Of a stretch of 64,000 nucleotides of DNA, positions 57,660-64,000 are shown in pieces. Source of the DNA: Paenibacillus sp. MBLB1832. Lineage in GTDB: Bacteria; Bacillota; Bacilli; Paenibacillales; NBRC-103111. The stretch lies in NCBI RefSeq assembly GCF_032271945.1, contig NZ_CP130319.1, forward strand, positions 4,483,001 to 4,547,000, read 5' to 3'. A program made the position numbers and the translations under genes. The notes below the pieces were generated by a model, which ran no database searches, was not told the origin of the DNA, and saw only the letters and a list, made by a program, of their open reading frames with translations. The stretch's first letter is position 1. Each line of letters opens with the position of its first letter.

Positions 57660-58223
57660 TTACAACGTGCGATCGCCTGGCTTCCAGTTCGCTGGGCACA
57701 ATCCGCCAGCCTGAAGGGCTTGCAGAACGCGAAGCGTCTCGTCAACCGAACGGCCGACATTCATGTCCGTGACCACTTGGTAACGCAGCACGCCATCTGG
57801 ATCAATAATGAACAAGCCGCGGTGCGCAGCACCTGTTTCATCGTCTAGCACGCCGTAGGCGCGCGCCGTTTCCTTGGAGAAATCACTGACCAGCGGAAAC
57901 TTCACAGGGCCGATACCGCTTTGATCGCGCGGTGTTTGCGTCCACGCACGGTGCGTGTAGACGCTGTCTACCGATGCACCGACGATCTCACAGTCGAGAT
58001 CAAGGAACTGCTCATAATGATCGCTGAAAGCCGTGATTTCCGTCGGGCATACGAAGGTGAAATCGAATGGCCAGAAGAAGAACACAAGCCATTTCCCACG
58101 GTAGTCTTCGAGTGAGATTTTCTCCTCGAGTGTGTCCATATTTTTCGTCGAAAGCAATGAGAAGCTCGGCGCTGGCAGTCCTATTTTAGCAAAAGCAGGG
58201 GCTTGTACAGTTAATTGTGTCAT
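57660..58223 (-). CDS. 2-Cys peroxiredoxin (AhpC/TSA family)
   Basis: The 187-aa enzyme reduces hydrogen peroxide and organic peroxides. The peroxidatic cysteine is C59 in FDFTFVCPTEITAFSD and the resolving cysteine is C176 in GGLCPANWKPG, the typical 2-Cys layout in which two subunits form the disulfide. It lies last in an operon behind a thioredoxin-reductase-like enzyme and a glutaredoxin-like protein, which could pass electrons from NAD(P)H to it. The PerR box upstream of the operon supports induction by peroxide. Full length and well conserved. Confidence 0.94.
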   Translation of the reverse strand: MTQLTVQAPAFAKIGLPAPSFSLLSTKNMDTLEEKISLEDYRGKWLVFFFWPFDFTFVCPTEITAFSDHYEQFLDLDCEIVGASVDSVYTHRAWTQTPRDQSGIGPVKFPLVSDFSKETARAYGVLDDETGAAHRGLFIIDPDGVLRYQVVTDMNVGRSVDETLRVLQALQAGGLCPANWKPGDRTL

Positions 58224-58246
58224 GATGTTCTCTCCTTTAAGTTGAA

Positions 58247-58486
58247 TTAGCTGGCGATTTCGGCCAACGCTTTTTTGAGTTTTGTGACATTGAGCCCAAG
58301 GATTTTGTGCTCACCGATCACCGTAACAGGCAACGACATTAAGCCCATATCGTGCAATTCTTGACCATATTGATCGTTCAGATCAATGTTTCTTTCTTCA
58401 TAGGCAACTTGCTGATCGGTTAGATACTTCTTCAATTGTTGGCAATAAGGGCAGTTCGTGCTCGAATATACGATTACGTTAGACAT
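58247..58486 (-). CDS. Glutaredoxin-like protein (NrdH/YruB type)
   Basis: The 79-aa thioredoxin-fold protein has the active-site CPYC (C12, C15) in YSSTNCPYCQQLKKYL and the cis-proline region SLPVTVIGEHKILGLN. Its length fits the small NrdH/YruB-type glutaredoxins, which accept electrons from thioredoxin reductase rather than glutathione. Position between a thioredoxin-reductase-like gene and a peroxiredoxin gene suggests that it is the electron carrier of this chain. The gaps to both neighbours are about 21-23 bases, so they are co-transcribed. Confidence 0.9.
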   Translation of the reverse strand: MSNVIVYSSTNCPYCQQLKKYLTDQQVAYEERNIDLNDQYGQELHDMGLMSLPVTVIGEHKILGLNVTKLKKALAEIAS

Positions 58487-58507
58487 CGTTCTTCATCTCC
58501 TAAAATA

Positions 58508-59431
58508 TTATTTGTATTGCGGAATCAATTGGGCCCGCTTATTAATAAATTTATCGACCGCCATCGCGGCAATCGCTCCATCCGCTGCGGCTACAACAGC
58601 TTGCTTCACAGGTGTGCGTCGAACTTCACCCGCTCCAAAAACCCCCGCAACCGACGATTGCATCGAGCTGTCCAAGATCATGAACCCCTCGGCATCCAGA
58701 GGGACTTGTCCTTCCAAGAAATCGGTCCCTGGCTTGCTGCCAGATAGGAAAACGAACACGCCATCCACATGCAGCACTTCCTCGCTGCCACTGCTCTTCC
58801 GAATGCGCAAACCATCGACTTGGCTTTCCCCCAACACCTCAAGCGGTTTCGCCTTGTAGAACATCTCGGTATTCACAAGCTCCGGCATATGGTGAACGCC
58901 TTGCAGCTCAGGCCGCGACACGACGAAATATATTTTCTGAGCAAATTTGCTTAACGCTTGCGCTTCCTCCAGCGCCTCCTCGGAATCCCCGATGACAGCC
59001 ACGGTCTTCCCCTCGAAAAAGGCACCATCACATGTGGCACATGTGCTAACACCGCGCCCTAGCAAGTTCTCTTCGCCTGGCAGCATGCGGTTACGACCTT
59101 TCGAACCCGTTGCAATCACAATCGACTTCGCCTCAAACATCCCGTCCGCCGTGAAGACAAATTTCGTTTCTCCCTCTACATCCATCGCGGTAATCGTGGT
59201 TTGAATGAACTCAGCCCCGAAGCCTGTCGCTTGCTCACGCATCGTATCGAGCAGCTGCCGCCCTGTCATTTCGCCTGTTACCCCAGGGTAGTTGGCGATT
59301 TTGTGCGTAATGGCTAGCGCTCCCGTATTCGGCGCTTTATCGATCACCAGCGTTCTCAGGTTTCCTCGAGCTGTGTAGATCGCAGCAGAGGCTCCTGCGG
59401 GTCCAGCTCCAATAATAATGACGTCATACAT
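58508..59431 (-). CDS. Thioredoxin reductase-like FAD/NAD(P) oxidoreductase
   Basis: The 307-aa flavoenzyme has the FAD motif IIIGAGPAGASAAIYTARG at the N-terminus, the redox-active CATC (C131, C134) in STCATCDGAFFEGK, an NAD(P) motif VAVIGDSEEALEEAQAL and a C-terminal FAD contact VFGAGEVRRTPVKQAVVAA. The NAD(P) motif departs from the usual GGGxSA wording. It has thioredoxin reductase length and lacks the N-terminal domain of AhpF. First gene of the peroxide operon; AAAGGAGG lies 8 bases before the ATG. Confidence 0.92.
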   Translation of the reverse strand: MYDVIIIGAGPAGASAAIYTARGNLRTLVIDKAPNTGALAITHKIANYPGVTGEMTGRQLLDTMREQATGFGAEFIQTTITAMDVEGETKFVFTADGMFEAKSIVIATGSKGRNRMLPGEENLLGRGVSTCATCDGAFFEGKTVAVIGDSEEALEEAQALSKFAQKIYFVVSRPELQGVHHMPELVNTEMFYKAKPLEVLGESQVDGLRIRKSSGSEEVLHVDGVFVFLSGSKPGTDFLEGQVPLDAEGFMILDSSMQSSVAGVFGAGEVRRTPVKQAVVAAADGAIAAMAVDKFINKRAQLIPQYK

Positions 59432-59467
59432 CGTTGTTGCCTCCTTTTTTTGATAATTTATATTAGA

Positions 59468-59503
59468 TAATAATTATTATAAATAATAAACGTGACAAGT
59501 CAA
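59468..59503 (-). promoter_or_regulatory. Sigma-A promoter with overlapping PerR box
   Basis: On the minus strand TTGACT (59503-59498) and TATAAT (59481-59476) are 16 bases apart. Overlapping the -10 is TTATAATAATTATTA (59482-59468), which matches the PerR box TTATAATnATTATAA at all but one position. A repressor here would block RNA polymerase. Fur boxes are related, but the match is better for PerR and fits the peroxide-reducing operon. Confidence 0.75.
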
Positions 59504-59569
59504 CCTTTTTTATAATAATTCTAAATAAGAAAAACTGCCTTACAACGACTGCCTTACATATAGCGATCA

Positions 59570-59726
59570 GTGTCTGGAAAGACGGAGTAAAGTGCCGGTA
59601 ATACGGAGTAAAGTGTCTGGAAAGACGGAGTAAAGTGTCTGGAGTCTAACGACAAGAATCTATACCCATTAGCGACAAGAATATCCCCAAATCATAAAAA
59701 CGAAAGAATTTCACGACAAGAATATC
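59570..59726. repeat. Two families of short intergenic repeats
   Basis: Family one: GTGTCTGGAAAGACGGAGTA-type units of 21-22 bp lie head to tail at 59570-59591, 59592-59612 (diverged), 59613-59634 and partly 59635-59642. Family two: CGACAAGAAT(A/C)T units occur at 59650-59660, 59673-59685 and 59714-59726 with uneven spacing. They sit upstream of the peroxide operon promoter, in DNA with no gene. Repeat lengths and lack of true spacers exclude CRISPR. Confidence 0.8.
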
Positions 59727-60164
59727 ACCCAAATACGAACAATGCGACATGAAAGTCCCCCAAATGTGAAAAGTAAAGATTCTATTTTTCTATGTACATC
59801 AGTCTTAAATCAAATGAAAATGAAAGAGCCGCGAATACGCGATTGTAGCATCTTGGCAAACACTCCAATAAGCTAACATTGTAAAAGATATTCCATACTT
59901 TGATTCAGCTCCATTTAACAAAAACAGCCGCCAAAGCCCGAGAGCTGATGGCGACTGTGCCGTGGCCGATACTGCAAAACTAATGCATTTGGAAAAAATA
60001 GCTATACAAGGGCAGATTGTCGGTGTGCTAAACAAGTTCTCCGAGTTCTGCGGCTTTGATACCATGGATTTAAAGTACGAAACGTATAAATTGCATTCTG
60101 CGAACACCTGGCTCAGCATCTTCCAAAGTTATATATTCGTCAAAACAATACCCTCTCTTTAAGT
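59727..60164. other. Intergenic region without a convincing gene
   Basis: After the repeats this stretch, up to the end of the glycoside hydrolase gene, shows only short frames: 104 codons on the minus strand (59805-60119) and 66 on the plus strand (59962-60162). Neither has a ribosome binding site or recognisable protein sequence. A decayed gene cannot be excluded, because a minus-strand frame gives locally protein-like sequence interrupted by stops. No strong terminator for the hydrolase gene was seen. Confidence 0.55.
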
Positions 60165-62087
60165 CTAGTTAACCAGCTTTATATAATCTAAACCTAGCGT
60201 GTAACCTGTACTACTTACATTTTTGCCGGTTATTAAGAATTTAAAAGTGTGACTACCTCCGAGAGTGAAATTATACGTTCCCAGACTATACTCAACATAG
60301 CTGTTAGCTGCTGAGTACGTATCAATAACATTGCCTTGATTGGAACCATTTATAGCCAATTGAAACTTGCCGCGGGATACTTGGTTTTTGCTGCGGACCC
60401 TGACTTCATAAGTACCCGGTGAGGGAACATTTATAGTGTATTGAATATAATCTCCAATGCCATCTCCAGTAAACTTATCTCCCATTCCCCCACTTAGACT
60501 TCCATCTGCGAATGAAGCATGGCTATCTCCGGAAGAGACTAATGTATTTAACCCTTCAGCTTCGTATAAGAATACCGATGGCATTGTGATTCGTAGAGCC
60601 TCGCCGGCATTGTAGGTAATACTATAGGTGCCGTCGCTGTTAGTCGTATAACCTCTATTTCCGGTAGACACCCACTGGTTCGTGCTTCCGCTCATGTATC
60701 CTTTCTGAACGGATACGGGCTGCATCTCGGTCTTGAACGTGGTAGTTCCTGCCGTATCGGATGCCACAAACAAGTCATTACCTTTATTCACAGCTAGCGC
60801 AACGGAGGAGTCATTTGCACTAAATCCTATCGTGTAACCTCCAGCTATTTTCATAGCATCGTAACTACTTACCGGGTTGTCAGTCTCAATATTAAAGCCT
60901 GCCATGTTGGATTTGCTTGCTGCCGCAATAATTCGGTTAAACTGCAGCATTGCGTTGTTTAGACGTTTCACCTTCTCCCCACCAGGTCTAAGAGCTGGAA
61001 TGTTGCCAAGGGTCCAATTGACATAGGAAACAGACGGATCATAGAGACCTTTGTCAGTAAAGTGATCATCCAACTGAAACGTATCATAAAATCCACCATT
61101 GACTAATGCTGTTAACATTAGCGAAGTGACATTGCCAAACTTGCCATTGTTTTCCGCGACGTATGGCATTCGACTATTCGCCGTATCCAGTACCAGATTA
61201 GCAATTTCATTGACAGATGTTGTATAGGGATCTGCTCCATTAAAATCAATATGTGACGTGTTTAAATCACCATCCAACTCCTTACCTGTGAGATTAACAC
61301 GAGTTGCTACGACATAATTAGAGTTTTTTACCTCGGCCGCCAAATCATCCAAACGCCCTATTACGCCAGCTTTATTTGTAGTCCAATTTGCATGCTGGTC
61401 TGGTTCATTATTGACTTGAAATACAATGGTTCTGTGATTGGTATCATAGGAAGCGATGTGATTAAAGAGGTTCCGAACAGCTGATTTTTCCCAATTATGC
61501 AGGTTTTCCGCATCCGTACCAGTTAGCCATGGACTGAACACTTCACTACTGAACTTGGCTGTTCCGGCTCCCCAGTACTTGTTCTTGTCATGGGTCCATA
61601 CAGGTGCCACATACCTCCAGCCACTTGTGCCGTAGCCAGGAAGCTTGGTACCTCCTACAGAGTTTGATCCCATCCATACTATATCCAGATATAATCCATA
61701 TGCATTAGCCCAGTCTATGTACTTATCTATTAAATGAAAATCGTACGTCCCTTGTTGCGAAGGTTCAACTTCGCTCCATCTCACCACAATCTGTATGGTT
61801 TTGTACCCTGCAGCTTGCGTTTTTTCAAATACGTTTTCCAACCAACTTTCCGGCATCGGTGTAGCAAAAAGACTTGTATTTCCAATTGTCTGGATGCGTC
61901 CCAAGTTTTGAATACCTAAATACAAAAATGGGTTTCCGTTCACCTCCATGTAAGTCTTTCCATCCCCATTTGTTACTAACTTGGAAGCTGTATATGGAGC
62001 TGCTTCTGCATGATTTGGGAACCACCCCCCTAGGCTAAGTCCTGCTGCTAGTGCCACCACACCAAGTACACGTTTGCATCTTCTCAT
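60165..62087 (-). CDS. Secreted glycoside hydrolase with a C-terminal carbohydrate-binding module
   Basis: The 640-aa protein has a signal peptide (MRRCKRVLGVVALAAGLSLG..., cut near AEA), a TIM-barrel of the GH-A clan (about 35-400) and a C-terminal CBM6/CBM35-like domain (about 510-640, VFLYEAEGLNTLVSSG... GDYIQYTINVPSPGTYEVR). Likely catalytic residues are E228 (acid/base, QVNNEPDQH) and E312 (nucleophile, PYVAENNG), as in GH5, GH35 and GH42 enzymes. The exact family is uncertain. GGGAGGA precedes the ATG at 62087. Last gene of the operon with the FAD oxidoreductase. Confidence 0.83.
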   Translation of the reverse strand: MRRCKRVLGVVALAAGLSLGGWFPNHAEAAPYTASKLVTNGDGKTYMEVNGNPFLYLGIQNLGRIQTIGNTSLFATPMPESWLENVFEKTQAAGYKTIQIVVRWSEVEPSQQGTYDFHLIDKYIDWANAYGLYLDIVWMGSNSVGGTKLPGYGTSGWRYVAPVWTHDKNKYWGAGTAKFSSEVFSPWLTGTDAENLHNWEKSAVRNLFNHIASYDTNHRTIVFQVNNEPDQHANWTTNKAGVIGRLDDLAAEVKNSNYVVATRVNLTGKELDGDLNTSHIDFNGADPYTTSVNEIANLVLDTANSRMPYVAENNGKFGNVTSLMLTALVNGGFYDTFQLDDHFTDKGLYDPSVSYVNWTLGNIPALRPGGEKVKRLNNAMLQFNRIIAAASKSNMAGFNIETDNPVSSYDAMKIAGGYTIGFSANDSSVALAVNKGNDLFVASDTAGTTTFKTEMQPVSVQKGYMSGSTNQWVSTGNRGYTTNSDGTYSITYNAGEALRITMPSVFLYEAEGLNTLVSSGDSHASFADGSLSGGMGDKFTGDGIGDYIQYTINVPSPGTYEVRVRSKNQVSRGKFQLAINGSNQGNVIDTYSAANSYVEYSLGTYNFTLGGSHTFKFLITGKNVSSTGYTLGLDYIKLVN

Positions 62088-62140
62088 TATAAATTTATCC
62101 TCCCTCATTATGGTAACCGTTTTCAAATTAGTTAGTAATA

Positions 62141-62180
62141 TTCCTGGTTGAAACCCAATTCTATCTGTTTCAACCAGGAA
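62141..62180 (-). other. Intercistronic stem-loop upstream of the glycoside hydrolase gene
   Basis: A perfect 14-bp stem, TTCCTGGTTGAAAC/GTTTCAACCAGGAA, with a 12-base loop lies between the oxidoreductase stop and the hydrolase start. No T-run follows, so it looks like a processing or mRNA-stabilising element rather than a terminator. Confidence 0.65.
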
Positions 62181-62195
62181 CTAATCAAACTCATT

Positions 62196-63521
62196 TTACT
62201 TCAATGGTAGTGGGAATGGCTCCACTTCTCCTTCAACAAATTGCCCTCGTAACTGCTGCACATACCGAATGTGGGAGGCTTTGACTTCTCTTACATCCTC
62301 CTTGCCTTGAAAGCAATAGAGGGCCGCGGCTATACCCGCTGCTTCCCCAATAGCGCTAACACCTGACATGACTCGATAGGAACCGTGCGCTTCATAGGAG
62401 CCGCTAATGCAGCGTGAGCTTAGCAGCAAATTGCAAATCCCTATAGGGATAAGGCTGCGATACGGGATGTGATAGTAGCCTGGATCTGGAATACGAACCA
62501 AACTTGCCGCACCGCCGAGCGGGTTGTGCAAATCGATTTCGTAAGCACATGCTGCGACCATATCATCGAATTTTTGAGCGTTAAGGCAATCTTCTGCACT
62601 AATTTCATACTCCCCGATGATACGCCTGCCTTCACGAACCCCAAGCTTGGGTGCTACGTAATCCAGTTTGGCGGCAGCAAATGCAGGATGTTGACTTATA
62701 GCTTCAAAGAGTTCACGAGCTTGCCTCGTCCCCTCTTCCATCCCATGTGCCACCGTCTCCGGATCGGTAGGATCGACACCCACCACAGCCGTGGAATTAA
62801 ACAATATGGAGTTTCCATCTGGATATGGAAAGCATGTTATAGCAGGTCTGGGATTCTGGGTCCGCCCTTCTTCCTTCATCTTTTGGTAGTACGGAAGCAA
62901 CTCCATCCGAAGAGAACGAATCCCGTTCCACGTATGAATATTCGGATCCTTGAGCAGTTCCGAATGAAAACCACTTACTCGAAAAGTTGCTGTCGCGGAC
63001 TGCATCCTGCCGTCTTCACGACGTCCCTTTTGATATTCCGCTCCTGCCAAAGCCGATAAATTTCCATCTGCCGTAGCATCAAGAAAGACGGCAGCGCTAA
63101 CCAAGACAGGATTTCCATCTCTTGCAATCTCGACTGACCGGACAGCCCCTTCTTTCACGTCAACCTTGAGCAAGCAGGAAGAGGTCCAGACTGTGATATA
63201 TGATTCTTTAGCCAATAACCGCTCATACGTGGATTTTAATTCGAATTCGTCATACGTGGGAACTCGTTCCTCACTAAAGTGAGAGTAAGCTTCGGGAAAC
63301 AGTTCACGATGAATGCCATTATTAATGGGCCTTCCGTCGAGCGCTCGGAATCGACAAACCAAGGAGACGCTAGAGTAAACTCCTGTGCCTCCAACACCTT
63401 CATTCTGCTCCACGAGCAAGACTCTCTGAAACAACCTTCCTGCGGCCAATGCAGCACAAATCCCTCCGACTCCAGCACCTACGATCACAATGTCATACTG
63501 TTCGTTTTCATTTACATTCAT
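62196..63521 (-). CDS. FAD-dependent oxidoreductase (FAD_oxidored family)
   Basis: The 441-aa protein has an intact FAD motif, DIVIVGAGVGGICAALAAGR, then LLVEQNEGVGGTGVYSSVS and the distal VFLDATADGNLSALAGAEY block of the PF12831 family. These proteins are frequent in polysaccharide-utilisation loci but their reaction is rarely known. No signal peptide or membrane helix is present, unlike the related protein at 27682-29547. GGAGG lies 8 bases before the ATG. It sits between an oligogalacturonate-lyase-like gene and a secreted glycoside hydrolase gene, suggesting action on an imported sugar. Confidence 0.83.
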   Translation of the reverse strand: MNVNENEQYDIVIVGAGVGGICAALAAGRLFQRVLLVEQNEGVGGTGVYSSVSLVCRFRALDGRPINNGIHRELFPEAYSHFSEERVPTYDEFELKSTYERLLAKESYITVWTSSCLLKVDVKEGAVRSVEIARDGNPVLVSAAVFLDATADGNLSALAGAEYQKGRREDGRMQSATATFRVSGFHSELLKDPNIHTWNGIRSLRMELLPYYQKMKEEGRTQNPRPAITCFPYPDGNSILFNSTAVVGVDPTDPETVAHGMEEGTRQARELFEAISQHPAFAAAKLDYVAPKLGVREGRRIIGEYEISAEDCLNAQKFDDMVAACAYEIDLHNPLGGAASLVRIPDPGYYHIPYRSLIPIGICNLLLSSRCISGSYEAHGSYRVMSGVSAIGEAAGIAAALYCFQGKEDVREVKASHIRYVQQLRGQFVEGEVEPFPLPLK

Positions 63522-63537
63522 CTAAATAACCTCCGCC

Positions 63538-64000
63538 TTAAGACGTAGCAGCAATGAGCTGATTGACATCTGTTAACGCTAGGGTAACTGAACCAAGCAC
63601 CGTGGTCGTAGAGCAAATCCAGCGATCCCCTAGGCAAAATTGTGGATGTGGGTCCGTATGGTAGCGTGTACGTTCCGTATATGGCAAATCCGAAACCAAA
63701 TTAATTTCTCTGTTCGTTTTTCGATTATAGAAGGCTACACGGCAGCCATTCTTCCAATCATACGTCCCTATATCCCCGACAACATAAAATTGTGTTGTAT
63801 CTGCATGAGAATGACAGGTCCCATTTGGCCAAATATTTTCTACTTTACCCGAAGCAATATGAATTCGCTCCGTGCCTTTTTCGTAATCCACATACCAGAC
63901 ATACTCTCCGTTCGCGCTCCACCATTCATGCGTTTGCTGCGCAGAGCCGTCCTCACGCAAAGGGAATGCCTTCTCACCACGACGGAGCAACCACATGCGG
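63538..64000 (-). CDS. Oligogalacturonate lyase-like beta-propeller protein (C-terminal part)
   Basis: The right edge cuts this gene; about 154 C-terminal residues are visible. HEWWSANGEYVWYVDYEKG, CHSHADTTQFYVVGD and YHTDPHPQFCLGDRWI are typical of the C-terminal propeller blades of oligogalacturonate lyases, which cleave unsaturated digalacturonate from pectin inside the cell. The His residues in HTDPHPQF and in the CHSHAD block correspond to metal-binding positions. An ATG at 63996 opens the frame, but the family is near 380-390 aa, so the real start is outside. It lies 16 bases upstream of the FAD oxidoreductase gene. Confidence 0.75.
   Translation of the reverse strand, partial: RMWLLRRGEKAFPLREDGSAQQTHEWWSANGEYVWYVDYEKGTERIHIASGKVENIWPNGTCHSHADTTQFYVVGDIGTYDWKNGCRVAFYNRKTNREINLVSDLPYTERTRYHTDPHPQFCLGDRWICSTTTVLGSVTLALTDVNQLIAATS

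Noticed and set aside
59570..59726. CRISPR array
   Set aside because: The units are 10-22 bp, mostly head to tail without unique spacers of uniform length, and no cas genes are present.
59805..60162. Short frames on both strands (104 and 66 codons) in the repeat-rich gap
   Set aside because: No ribosome binding site, no domain and mutual overlap; a decayed gene is possible but unsupported.

Overview
The window reads as the chromosome of a spore-forming Bacillota, most likely a Paenibacillus-type bacterium. Supporting signs are strong AGGAGG-type ribosome binding sites with frequent GTG/TTG starts, a sufCDSU cluster, sporulation genes (yhbH, spoVR), an AbrB-type regulator, many transporters and signalling proteins, and short intergenic repeats. 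No rRNA, tRNA, CRISPR array, prophage or intact insertion sequence was seen.

Layout. 1-9.3 kb: Fe-S cluster assembly (sufC-sufD-sufS-sufU, minus strand, running off the left edge), a DUF1802 protein, a 52-aa small protein, the methionine-salvage pair mtnK-mtnA, then an AraC regulator with a Gfo/Idh oxidoreductase. 9.5-16 kb: an Old Yellow Enzyme, a VanY-type carboxypeptidase lipoprotein, O-acetylhomoserine sulfhydrylase, a polar amino-acid ABC transporter and YunC. 16-21 kb: a PAS-GGDEF-EAL protein, small membrane proteins, an AEC permease and OhrR. 20.9-22.6 kb: two facing pseudogenes, a sugar-ABC binding protein and a YesN-like AraC regulator. 22.6-25.8 kb: the most interesting locus, a ComQ-like class I prenyltransferase followed by a 79-aa peptide with a nitrile-hydratase-type (NHLP) leader ending in Trp, and a convergent multi-membrane-segment histidine kinase.

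26-39 kb: exoribonuclease YhaM, a protein with an internal duplication, a membrane-anchored FAD oxidoreductase with a stalk domain, yhbH-spoVR, a nucleotide-sugar dehydrogenase with two glycosyltransferases, an ABC-2 export system and an NAGPA-type protein. 39-45 kb: NAD salvage (pncB, pncA), an SPW membrane protein, a secreted DUF3298-type protein and a chemoreceptor. 45-53 kb: a 1268-aa hybrid histidine kinase, trhO, a hemerythrin and a chemoreceptor with its sensor region before the membrane segments. 53-57 kb: the three-gene set of circularly permuted ATP-grasp, alpha-E protein and transglutaminase. 57-59.5 kb: an AbrB-like regulator and a thioredoxin-reductase-like/glutaredoxin/peroxiredoxin operon behind a near-perfect PerR box. 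59.5-60.2 kb: repeat-rich DNA without a convincing gene. 60.2-64 kb: an operon of an oligogalacturonate-lyase-like protein (cut by the right edge), an FAD oxidoreductase and a secreted glycoside hydrolase with a carbohydrate-binding domain, suggesting plant polysaccharide use.

Themes. Sulfur metabolism (suf, mtnKA, O-acetylhomoserine sulfhydrylase) recurs, and palindromes built from TTGGAAT/ATTCCAA half sites sit before mtnK and the sulfhydrylase gene. Peroxide defence (OhrR, the PerR-box operon) and envelope polysaccharide synthesis also recur. Families were assigned from recognisable motifs only; no searches were run.
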